Source: JAAUUE01 sp943370025 (GTDB taxonomy: Bacteria > Cyanobacteriota > Cyanobacteriia > Cyanobacteriales > JAAUUE01). Taken from it: 64,000 nucleotides of DNA. Below the pieces are notes generated by a model. That model was not told the DNA's origin and did no database searches. It saw only the letters and a list, made by a program, of their open reading frames with translations. Each line of letters begins with the position of its first letter. Position 1 is the stretch's first letter. This document shows positions 33,732 to 41,345 of this stretch, piece after piece. The DNA is taken from contig CALRPI020000003.1 in NCBI GenBank assembly GCA_943370025.1, forward strand, positions 65,359 through 129,358, read 5' to 3'. A program made the position numbers and the translations under genes.

Positions 33732-34415
33732 ATGGCTTATTCATCTAATCGACCCTTAGAAACTTCCCCAGATACCCGGATTCATAATGCAAATATCGCT
33801 GAATTTGGCGATCGCGTCCATTGGGGGGCAATTATTTCTGGCTTAGTAGTAGCCATTAGTTCCCAAATATTACTGAGTTCCTTGGGGGCTGCCCTAGGAT
33901 TCAGCAATATTGCTGGCTCTGAAGCACCCCGGACAGAATCGGGTGGTGTTGCCCAAGCTGTAGGAGTCTGGACTATTCTCAGTGTTTTTATCTCGCTGTT
34001 TATCGGTGGTTGGGTGACAGCACGGGCAGCGGGTTCCATAAATCGGGGTACTGCTTTTTTGAATGGGGTGATTCTCTGGGCAACTACCCTGACTATCAGC
34101 TCTTGGCTCTTGGCTAGTGGGGTTTCCGGGACTTTTGGTCTGGTGGCTGCTAATGCGGGCAATATTGCCAATCAGGTGCAACAAAATGGTGGCACTCTGC
34201 CTAATGTAGCTGCGAATATTCCCGGAGTCTCCCCTACTACATCTCCTAGCCCAGCACCAACTCTGAGTGCCCAACAAACTCGTGAGGTGGCGGGAAGTGG
34301 AGCTAAGGCTAGTTGGGGATTTACCTTTGGTACTCTTCTAGGGTTAGCTGCTGCCTTGATCGGCGCGGGGGTAGGCGCTCGGAGTGTGCATAATAGAAAT
34401 AGAACCGATTTCTAA
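33732..34415 (+). CDS. Polytopic membrane protein of unknown function
   Basis: A 227-residue protein with about four hydrophobic segments: near residues 33-56 (VHWGAIISGLVVAISSQILL), 77-96 (VGVWTILSVFISLFIGGWVT), 105-130 (ILWATTLTISSWLLASGVSG) and 193-218 (ASWGFTFGTLLGLAAALIGA). A Pro/Ser/Thr-rich loop precedes the last one. Homologues are common in bacteria as stress-linked membrane proteins, from general knowledge; no family name is certain. GGAG lies 11 nt before the ATG. Confidence 0.72.
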   Translation: MAYSSNRPLETSPDTRIHNANIAEFGDRVHWGAIISGLVVAISSQILLSSLGAALGFSNIAGSEAPRTESGGVAQAVGVWTILSVFISLFIGGWVTARAAGSINRGTAFLNGVILWATTLTISSWLLASGVSGTFGLVAANAGNIANQVQQNGGTLPNVAANIPGVSPTTSPSPAPTLSAQQTREVAGSGAKASWGFTFGTLLGLAAALIGAGVGARSVHNRNRTDF

Positions 34416-34424
34416 AGGGCATAT

Positions 34425-34450
34425 GGGGCGCGATCGCGCCCCCATAATTC
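34425..34450 (+). terminator. GC-rich palindrome after the membrane protein gene
   Basis: ATGGGGCGCGATCGCGCCCC forms a strong stem built round a HIP1 site and starts 8-10 nt after the stop. A short AT stretch follows. It may terminate transcription; confidence is limited by the lack of a T run. Confidence 0.45.
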
Positions 34451-34469
34451 CCCATTAGGACAATCTCAG

Positions 34470-34541
34470 TTAGGACTTACCTTTGAACGTTTTTGCGGGC
34501 TGAGCGCAGTCGAAGCCCGCAAAAATCTCCATAATCCTAGA
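34470..34541. repeat. Family A-like repeat with the shared loop in reverse orientation
   Basis: TTAGGACTTACC is a family A left end. The core stem TTTTTGCGGGCT / AGCCCGCAAAAA encloses GAGCGCAGTCGA, the reverse complement of the TTCGACTNCGCTC loop seen at 7139, 57714 and 60451. Confidence 0.55.
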
Positions 34542-34563
34542 TATAAGCTTTGCCTTCCCGTAA

Positions 34564-34663
34564 TACCAAATCAAGAAAATGATGAAACCATTTTCTTGAT
34601 TTAAACCCTTACACAGCAAGTTGTTCAGAATTTGATTTGTATCAAGTATTTAGAAAAATGGTA
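34564..34663. mobile_element. 100-bp miniature insertion nested in a family F repeat
   Basis: The family F phrase GCTTTGCCTTCCCGT(T/A)AGGGTAGGGGGG is interrupted here. The insert begins TACCA, ends TGGTA, and is flanked on both sides by TAA (34561-34563 and 34664-34666). Removing the 100 bp and one TAA restores CTTCCCGTAAGGGTAGGGGGG. It carries an internal hairpin ATCAAGAAAATG / CATTTTCTTGAT and no coding capacity. Confidence 0.75.
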
Positions 34664-34690
34664 TAAGGGTAGGGGGGCTGGGGGCGATCG

Positions 34691-35020
34691 CTACGGTGCC
34701 AACTTCACTGCCGTACCACTGGCTGCCACCATCAACATACTGCCCCCACCACTTAGACTGATAGTTTCATAATCTAGATCAATCCCGATCACCGCATTTG
34801 CCCCCAAAGCTCTTGCCTGATCGGTCATTTCCTTCAGCGCCGTATCCTTCGCTTCCCGGAGAGATTTCTCATAGGCGCCCGATCGCCCGCCCACGATATC
34901 CCGAATCCCGGCAAAGAAATCCTTAAATATATTTGCCCCCAAAATTGCTTCACCGCTAACAATTCCCAAGTGGGCAACAATCTTCTGCTCTCCCACACCA
35001 TCCGTTGTTGTCAAGATCAT
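34691..35020 (-). CDS. YbjQ family (DUF74) protein
   Basis: A 109-residue YbjQ-type protein, which forms a pentameric ring and was once proposed to bind heavy metals. Family blocks are HLGIVSGEAILGANIFKDFF, a GGRSGAYEKSLREAK helix, and ARALGANAVIGIDLDYETI. ATG 35020 is preferred because AAGGTG lies 6 nt upstream; a GTG three codons earlier lies inside that site. Its physiological role is unknown. It is a stand-alone gene. Confidence 0.9.
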   Translation of the reverse strand: MILTTTDGVGEQKIVAHLGIVSGEAILGANIFKDFFAGIRDIVGGRSGAYEKSLREAKDTALKEMTDQARALGANAVIGIDLDYETISLSGGGSMLMVAASGTAVKLAP

Positions 35021-35165
35021 AAGTATCACCTTGGTTTATTTTTTCGTAGTCCTCAAAAGGCAAGTATTTCCCCACACCGAGGAAAAATACTCACTACTTT
35101 TTTCTCAGTCTAACAAAACTACCAAACTGGTTGCCAAGCTCCCCCTTAGCTTAAGAAAATTCTTT

Positions 35166-35209
35166 TCCCCCTTTTATGTTGGCTTTGCCTTCCCGTTAGG
35201 GTAGGGGGG
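35166..35209. repeat. Repeat family F, copy F2
   Basis: CCCCCTTTTATGTTGGCTTTGC followed by CTTCCCGTTAGGGTAGGGGGG. It forms an imperfect palindrome with C-rich left and G-rich right ends. It is the uninterrupted form that shows what the element at 34564 was inserted into. Confidence 0.7.
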
Positions 35210-35280
35210 ATCAAGGTTTAGTAGTCCACCAGCATTACTATCTTTGACATTAATTTGATCCCAAGGTCAACATGGCATCT

Positions 35281-36351
35281 CTACTGAGGAGGCTGCTGAG
35301 ATTGTTTTTTCAGGTTACGGAAACCTGCTACTTCCGACAAAATGTATAGCGGTCTACCCTTGACCTGCTCATAGATTCTGCCCACGTATTCCCCCAAAAT
35401 GCCAATGCTGACTAATTGTACTGCTCCCAAAAAGAAGATGCCAATCATGATCGTGGCAAACCCAGTCAGGGGAGAGCCGGGAGTCTGAATCCGCCAGTAG
35501 AGGATCAATATCCCCATGAATACTGCGGCGATCGAAGCCAACAGCCCCACATAGGTAGACAGACGCAGGGGAACCTTAGAGAAAGAGACCAACCCATTCA
35601 CCGCCAAACCCAAGGACTTGCCGAAGGTATACTTCACATCTCCAGCAAAACGGGGATCCCGTTCGTAATACACCGCAGTTTGCCGAAACCCTACCCAAGA
35701 GCGCAGCCCCCGCAGGTAGCGATCGCGTTCTGGCATTTCGTTCAAGACATCCACCACAAGGCGATCGAGCAGACAAAAATCCCCCGTATCCGTCGGAATA
35801 TCCACATCCGCCAGTTGCTTGAGAACTCGATAGAAAACATAAGCTGGCAGCCGCTTTGACCATTTTTCCTTATGTCGTCTTGTGCGCTGAGCATAGACCA
35901 CTTGGTAGCCCTGCCGCCATTTGTCGATCAATTCCGGGATCAATTCTGGCGGGTCTTGCAGATCCGCATCCAAAATCACCACCACCTGACCACGAGCATA
36001 GTTCAACCCTGCACTCACCGCCACCTGATGCCCAAAGTTCCGGGCAAAACTGAGATAGCAAATGCGGCTATCTTTGGCTTGCAAATCTCGCAGCATCTCC
36101 AGGGTGCGATCGCTACTACCATCATTGACCAAGATTAATTCCACTCCCTCTCCCAAGCAATCCATCACCTCTCCCATCCGCCGATACAGCTCTGGAATAC
36201 TCTTCTCCTCATTAAAAACTGGAATAATCAAAGAATATTGGGGTGGAGCAGCAGAATCAGAGCTTCGAGATTGATCTGAATCTTGATGCAACGGTCGATC
36301 GAGCTGGTTAGATGCCTGTTGGAGATGAGGAAGAAATTGAGAATTAGTCAT
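35281..36351 (-). CDS. Glycosyltransferase family 2 with C-terminal membrane helices (GtrB/DPM1-like)
   Basis: A 356-residue polyisoprenyl-phosphate glycosyltransferase. The GT-A domain has YSLIIPVFNEEKSIPEL, LVNDGSSDRT, FARNFGHQVAVSAGL, the DADLQDPPELIPEL metal-binding region and DTGDFCLLDR. Two helices follow (about residues 257-279 and 291-313), as in GtrB/ArnC-like enzymes that load a sugar on undecaprenyl phosphate at the cytoplasmic face. A 35-residue polar N-terminal tail is unlike most homologues. No partner flippase is adjacent. Confidence 0.93.
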   Translation of the reverse strand: MTNSQFLPHLQQASNQLDRPLHQDSDQSRSSDSAAPPQYSLIIPVFNEEKSIPELYRRMGEVMDCLGEGVELILVNDGSSDRTLEMLRDLQAKDSRICYLSFARNFGHQVAVSAGLNYARGQVVVILDADLQDPPELIPELIDKWRQGYQVVYAQRTRRHKEKWSKRLPAYVFYRVLKQLADVDIPTDTGDFCLLDRLVVDVLNEMPERDRYLRGLRSWVGFRQTAVYYERDPRFAGDVKYTFGKSLGLAVNGLVSFSKVPLRLSTYVGLLASIAAVFMGILILYWRIQTPGSPLTGFATIMIGIFFLGAVQLVSIGILGEYVGRIYEQVKGRPLYILSEVAGFRNLKKQSQQPPQ

Positions 36352-36581
36352 GTACCTGTCACTATATAGAATCTGTATCTATTATGAAGCATAGATGCTT
36401 TAGCACTTTGACCGAAATTTTTAGTTGCGATAGAAAATAGACCTCTTGCAGAATTATGGAATTTCTAGCTTCAATGGTTTCTAGCGTAGGGGCGTAGCAT
36501 TTGCTCTAGAGGTTTTATTGATTAGGAAGATTTTTCCGCAAATGCTACGCCCTTCTTAGCTTAGTGATTAATCGATCGCCA

Positions 36582-37487
36582 TTACGACAGGATAAATTTC
36601 TCGATCGCCACTGCCGCCCCGTCCTCTTCCACACTGGGGGCAACCCAATTGGCGATCGCCTGCACCTCCGGCGGGGCATCTCCCATCGCCACACCGATCC
36701 CCGCATACTGGAGCATCTCCACATCATTAAAATTATCCCCGATCGTCATCACCTGCTCTGGAGCAATCTGCAATACTTCCCGGACAAGATAATCCACCGC
36801 CAAACCTTTATTAACTAAAGGATGCGCCATCTCAAAAAAAGTCGCCACAGATTTAGTTAAATACAATTCCTCCGGGCGGTACAACTGGCGGACATTCACC
36901 AATAATTCATCAATTAATTGGGTATCTTCACTCAGAGCTAATATTTTTGTGGGAGATTGGTCTAGAGCCGGGTTTAGGGTTGTGCGTAAATCACCGACCG
37001 CATTGGGAGGGATGCCCGATCGCGCAGCATATTCTTTTGTATCACCAATCACTTCCCGCACGTACAACTCATCATTGATATAAAAATGGATCGAGAGCCG
37101 GGATTTGAATTCTGGCTGCTCTAGGTAATCTAATAGGGCAGCAGCCATAGTGATGGGAACGGGTTGATGCAAATGCCGCTGATTAGTAACGGGATCCTGA
37201 ATCCATGCCCCTTGGTAAGCAACGATCGGCAGATCGGCACCGATTTTTTCATGGAACCTGAGGGCAGAGCGATACATCCTGCCTGTGGCGATCGCCACCC
37301 GTACCTCTTGGGCTTGGGCTGCCTTGACTGCTTCTAACACCGCTGGGCGGACTTGGTTGGAGTGTCCAGCGATCGTCCCATCGATGTCCAGCACTAATAG
37401 TTTAATATCTCGTTTAATATCGGGCTTAATATCGCTGTTTAGGTCAATGGCTAGATTACTCTGGAGATTGATTTGCAGGTCATTCAT
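36582..37487 (-). CDS. Cof-type HAD-IIB phosphatase
   Basis: A 301-residue HAD hydrolase with motif I LLVLDIDGTIAG, motif II VAIATGRMY, and motif III/IV IGDNFNDVEMLQYAG. A C2B cap lies between, as in Cof/YwpJ sugar-phosphate or nucleotide-like phosphatases. The N-terminal 27 residues are low-complexity (repeated DLN/DIK units) and could be removed by an internal start. The substrate is not predictable from sequence. Confidence 0.92.
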   Translation of the reverse strand: MNDLQINLQSNLAIDLNSDIKPDIKRDIKLLVLDIDGTIAGHSNQVRPAVLEAVKAAQAQEVRVAIATGRMYRSALRFHEKIGADLPIVAYQGAWIQDPVTNQRHLHQPVPITMAAALLDYLEQPEFKSRLSIHFYINDELYVREVIGDTKEYAARSGIPPNAVGDLRTTLNPALDQSPTKILALSEDTQLIDELLVNVRQLYRPEELYLTKSVATFFEMAHPLVNKGLAVDYLVREVLQIAPEQVMTIGDNFNDVEMLQYAGIGVAMGDAPPEVQAIANWVAPSVEEDGAAVAIEKFILS

Positions 37488-37509
37488 GGGGGAAATCCAT
37501 AGGTAGATT

Positions 37510-37640
37510 CTTCAGCCCCCACCATACCATGACTGTTAACAGACCATACCATGACTGTTAACAGTGAGCAGTTAATCACGAGAAGTGAATAGTTAAGATT
37601 CAGTTAACAGTGAGCAGTTAACAGTGAACAGTTAACATTA
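37510..37640. repeat. Short tandem direct repeats of ACTGTTAACAG-type sequence
   Basis: CATACCATGACTGTTAACAG is repeated twice in a row (from about 37521 and 37544), followed by several copies of GTTAACAGTGAGCAGTTAA-like units. The reverse complement wording occurs again at 37989-38012, just before the M20 gene. The rest of 37488-38017 shows no gene. Confidence 0.65.
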
Positions 37641-38017
37641 AGATATGGTTGCCAACTGGTATAGCAAATAAACCAGTAGGATGCGTTCAATAAAATGAAA
37701 CGCACCTATTTGACGACAATATTTTTGTTGATGCGTTACGCTTTGCTAACACACCCTACTGGACTGCTGGACAGACACAGCCAATTTAGTGCATTAGAAA
37801 ATGGGTAAAACCGATTTAATGAGGCATACAGCCAGAATTCCATTTCACTATTTTTAGACGTGTCTATCCACTACTGGCGCAACTTTGTTCTTGTAGCTGC
37901 GATTTTAATCGCCCCTTTACTGATAACTGATGCTTCGACAAGTCTTACAGTGAGACTGTCGAACTGCTCAACACAAGTAACTGATTAACTGATAACTGCT
38001 CACTGTTAACTGAATCC

Positions 38018-39199
38018 ATGCTTTCCCAGATAAAAGAACTCGCTGCTACCCTTGCTCCCCGTTTAATTGAAATTCGCCGCCATATTCATGCCCACCCCGA
38101 ACTGAGTGGTCAAGAACAACAAACCGCTGCCTACGTGGCTGGGGTGCTTTCTTCCAGTGGCGTGAAGGTGCGGGAGGCGATCGGCAAAACCGGAGTAGTG
38201 GGGGAACTGGCTGGGAAGGGGACAGATGACCGGATTTTGGCAATCCGCACAGATATGGATGCCCTACCGATTACCGAGCGTGCAGATTTAGATTTTGCGT
38301 CCCGGAATCCGGGAGTGATGCACGCCTGTGGTCACGATGTTCACACTACGGTCGGCTTGGGCACAGCAATGGTTTTGGCGCAATTACAGGATGCCCTGCC
38401 CGGCAAGGTGCGGTTTTTATTTCAACCCGCCGAAGAGATAGCCCAAGGGGCAACTTGGATGGTAAAAGACGGCGTGATGCAAGATGTGTCGGGGATTTTG
38501 GGAGTTCATGTGTTTCCTTCCATTCCCGGTGGTTCTGTCGGTTTGCGCTATGGAGCTTTGACCGCCGCTGCTGACGATCTAGAAATTATCATCAAGGGGG
38601 AATCGGGTCACGGAGCCAGACCCCACGAGGCGATCGATGCCATCTGGATTGCCGCCCAAGTGATCACCACCCTGCAACAGGCAATTAGCCGCACCCAAAA
38701 CCCCCTCCGCCCAGTGGTTCTCACCATTGGCAAAATTAACGGCGGTCGAGCGCCCAACGTGATTGCTGATCAGGTACAACTGGTGGGAACAGTCCGATCG
38801 CTCCACCCCGACACCCACGCCCACCTGCCCCAATGGATTGAAAATATCGTCACGGGAATCTGTCAAACCTATGGGGCGACCTGTGTGGTCAACTATCAGC
38901 GGGGAGTGCCTTCGGTACAAAATGATATTTTCTTAACGAATATTGTCGAAAGTGCCGCACGGGAAGCATGGGGGAACGATCGCGTCCAAATCCTTTTGGA
39001 ACCTTCCTTGGGGGCAGAAGATTTCTCTATTTACCTAGACCACGCACCGGGAACCATGTTTCGCCTCGGTGTGGGTTTTAGCGATCGCCCCAACTATCCC
39101 CTGCACCACCCCCAATTTCATGTGGATGAAGCCGCGATCGTCACCGGGGTCGTCACCCTTGCCTACGCTGCCTACAAATTTTGGCAACCGGGAGATTAA
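38018..39199 (+). CDS. M20 family metallo-amidohydrolase (N-acyl-amino acid hydrolase)
   Basis: A 393-residue M20D-type amidohydrolase. It has RRHIHAHPELSGQEQQTA at the start, RTDMDALPI, MHACGHDVHTTVGLG, the FQPAEEIAQGA motif with the catalytic Glu, HVFPSIPGGSVG, and a dimerisation lid beginning near residue 185 (SGHGARPHEAIDAI). EDFSIYLDHAPGTMFRLGVG completes the metal site. Members remove acyl groups from amino acids, hippurate or IAA conjugates; the exact substrate is unknown. Confidence 0.93.
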   Translation: MLSQIKELAATLAPRLIEIRRHIHAHPELSGQEQQTAAYVAGVLSSSGVKVREAIGKTGVVGELAGKGTDDRILAIRTDMDALPITERADLDFASRNPGVMHACGHDVHTTVGLGTAMVLAQLQDALPGKVRFLFQPAEEIAQGATWMVKDGVMQDVSGILGVHVFPSIPGGSVGLRYGALTAAADDLEIIIKGESGHGARPHEAIDAIWIAAQVITTLQQAISRTQNPLRPVVLTIGKINGGRAPNVIADQVQLVGTVRSLHPDTHAHLPQWIENIVTGICQTYGATCVVNYQRGVPSVQNDIFLTNIVESAAREAWGNDRVQILLEPSLGAEDFSIYLDHAPGTMFRLGVGFSDRPNYPLHHPQFHVDEAAIVTGVVTLAYAAYKFWQPGD

Positions 39200-39203
39200 A
39201 AAA

Positions 39204-40514
39204 TCAGGAAGCAAACATTTTCTGATACAAGCCTAGTAAATTTCCTTGGGAATATAGTCCTAGATTTTCGTAGCGGTTTATGGTATCGATCGTTTCTGGA
39301 AAATACAAACTTAAGCCGCAGGACTCCCTTGCGAACTGCAAAAGCCGTCGCCCGTAGAACAAACCTCCTATTTGATAATGGCTGATTACCGAGGAAAATA
39401 AAAATTCGGAAAATTCCTTTAGTGCTTTCTGATCATTAGTACGATGATTCCGAAACAGATAGTTTAGTAAAACGAGGACATCACAATGCCGTTCTCCAAA
39501 ATATTCATAAGTATCAATATTGCGACGTAAAGCTAAGGGCGATCGACCCACCGTGGCTCCTTCAGGAATTGATGCCACAACCTTGGCTAATTTCTCTGGA
39601 ATCTGCTCAACAAAACGGTTTTCAATCAGGGTAAAAGTATGGTACATATCAGCCCGTTCTGCGTTGATAATTGCCATAGCCGCCTGCCGACCAGATGGGG
39701 ATTCCTGACTCCAGCCAACTCCAGCCATATCTTTGAGCTTCTGTAGAAACTCCTCGTAATAATAATTTGGTGCGCCTAGTTCTAGTTGAGAAGCGAGGGT
39801 ATATCTAGCACAGTTCCTAGCTTCATAAATAACCTCTAGAGTAGCTTTGTGGCAATTTTGGAAAAATAGCAACTCCACTCGCTCCCCAACAGATTGGTTA
39901 AAGTTAGCCACTGCACGAGTAAATTGATCAACTCCCATCCAAGTGTGGGACGGGTGCAGACTCTCCAATAGAGAATCGCCATGATAATCAGGGCTAATTT
40001 CGTTAATTTTGCCTCCGTGTCCGACTACAATCACTGCCCAATGATCAGCAATAAAGTTTTGCCTTGCCCAGTCAAGATAGTTAGTTAAAGCATTGACATC
40101 ACTGCTATCTTCCCCGGCAATTGCGATCTCCTGCACTTGATCTTGGGAAAATACTCGCCGTCGCATTTGTCTATCTTTACGGTAATCTGATTGCAAGATT
40201 ACTGCTATATCAGAAGCTATATCTGGATCATTTGTAGTGCTGGAGTTATCGGGAGAATTATAGGCAGCTTCAAGGGGAAGATTACTAGTATTGAGGCTAT
40301 CCATGCCACGGGTGAGCATATCTACGATCGGTTCCCCAAAGCGGGATAAGTCATTGTCGTAGGGCATCCAGTAGAGAACTAGCCAACGATAGTGAAGTTG
40401 GGCAGAGGTTTGGGCGATCGCTGGTTTGAGCATTGAGGAGCGAAATTGCTCAGGCAAAAATCCCCCTAACAGAGTTCCTAACATGAAATAGCTACAAAAA
40501 TGCCGACGTTTCAT
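39204..40514 (-). CDS. Clostripain-like (C11) caspase-fold cysteine peptidase, exported
   Basis: A 436-residue protein with an N-terminal export signal (KRRHFCSYFMLGTLLGGFLP) that contains a twin Arg and may be Tat- or Sec-type. The caspase-like core has WLVLYWMPYDNDLS, the catalytic His in VIVVGHGG (H166 from this start) and the catalytic Cys in LLFFQNCHKATLEV (C221). This His/Cys pair order is that of clostripain (C11). ATG 40514 is used because the longer frame begins at a TTG two codons earlier. Targets are unknown. It converges with the M20 gene, 4 nt apart. Confidence 0.85.
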   Translation of the reverse strand: MKRRHFCSYFMLGTLLGGFLPEQFRSSMLKPAIAQTSAQLHYRWLVLYWMPYDNDLSRFGEPIVDMLTRGMDSLNTSNLPLEAAYNSPDNSSTTNDPDIASDIAVILQSDYRKDRQMRRRVFSQDQVQEIAIAGEDSSDVNALTNYLDWARQNFIADHWAVIVVGHGGKINEISPDYHGDSLLESLHPSHTWMGVDQFTRAVANFNQSVGERVELLFFQNCHKATLEVIYEARNCARYTLASQLELGAPNYYYEEFLQKLKDMAGVGWSQESPSGRQAAMAIINAERADMYHTFTLIENRFVEQIPEKLAKVVASIPEGATVGRSPLALRRNIDTYEYFGERHCDVLVLLNYLFRNHRTNDQKALKEFSEFLFSSVISHYQIGGLFYGRRLLQFARESCGLSLYFPETIDTINRYENLGLYSQGNLLGLYQKMFAS

Positions 40515-40556
40515 AACCAAATACCTAGGTGAGTTTATTTCATGCTAACCCAGAAA

Positions 40557-41330
40557 CTAAAGCTGAAATAATCGGCAGGCATTAGCTGTAGTCTCCTCAG
40601 CTAGAATTTCTAACTCCACACCCCTTAACTTGGCTACAGCCTCCGCCACATGGAGTACATAGGCAGGTTCGTTGCGTTTGCCCCGTTGGGGAACAGGGGC
40701 GAGGAAAGGGCAATCGGTTTCCACTAACAGGCGATCGCTTGGCACCATCTGGGCAGAAGCGTGAACTTGCTTGGCATTTTTGAAGCTGACAATGCCACTA
40801 AAACTAATATAAAAACCCAAATCTAGAAACCATTGGGTTTCTTCTGGCGTACCGCCCCAGCAATGCATTACTCCCGTGATTTGGCCGTAGTTTTGCTGGA
40901 ATTTTTCTAGGACTTCCCGCAGCGCCGGAGCCGCATCCCGACAGTGGACAATGATCGGTTTTTGCAGACTATGGGCGATTTCTAGCTGTGCCTGCAATAC
41001 TTGATGCTGCAAAGCTTGGTTATCTGCCTTGAAAAAATCTAAGCCAATTTCCCCGATCGCCACCACCCGCCGATCGCTCTGAGCTTTTTCGAGAATTTCC
41101 CCTGCCATCTCCGGTTGCCATTTATCAGCATCAAGGGGATGCAAACCTACAGCAAAAGAAACCTCCGGGAACTGGTCAGCGATCGCCGAGATCGCCGTAA
41201 ATTCCGATGGTTCCACACAGGAATGGACTAATTTCACCACTCCAGCTTCCTGCCAGCGCGATCGGAGAGCCGCCAAATCTGCTTGGAAGACTTGAAAATT
41301 AATATGTACATGGGTATCGATTAACTGCAT
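40557..41330 (-). CDS. tatD: TatD family metal-dependent hydrolase
   Basis: A 257-residue TatD-type hydrolase: IDTHVHINF at the N-terminus (metal ligands), GLHPLDAD, AIGEIGLDFF (Glu ligand), PIIVHCRDAAP, GVMHCWGG and LLVETDCPFLAP (Asp ligand). TatD proteins have 3'-5' exonuclease or DNA-repair roles. It lies 15 nt downstream of uvrB on the same strand, so repair genes are grouped. Confidence 0.94.
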   Translation of the reverse strand: MQLIDTHVHINFQVFQADLAALRSRWQEAGVVKLVHSCVEPSEFTAISAIADQFPEVSFAVGLHPLDADKWQPEMAGEILEKAQSDRRVVAIGEIGLDFFKADNQALQHQVLQAQLEIAHSLQKPIIVHCRDAAPALREVLEKFQQNYGQITGVMHCWGGTPEETQWFLDLGFYISFSGIVSFKNAKQVHASAQMVPSDRLLVETDCPFLAPVPQRGKRNEPAYVLHVAEAVAKLRGVELEILAEETTANACRLFQL

Positions 41331-41345
41331 TCTGTTCCTAATTAA

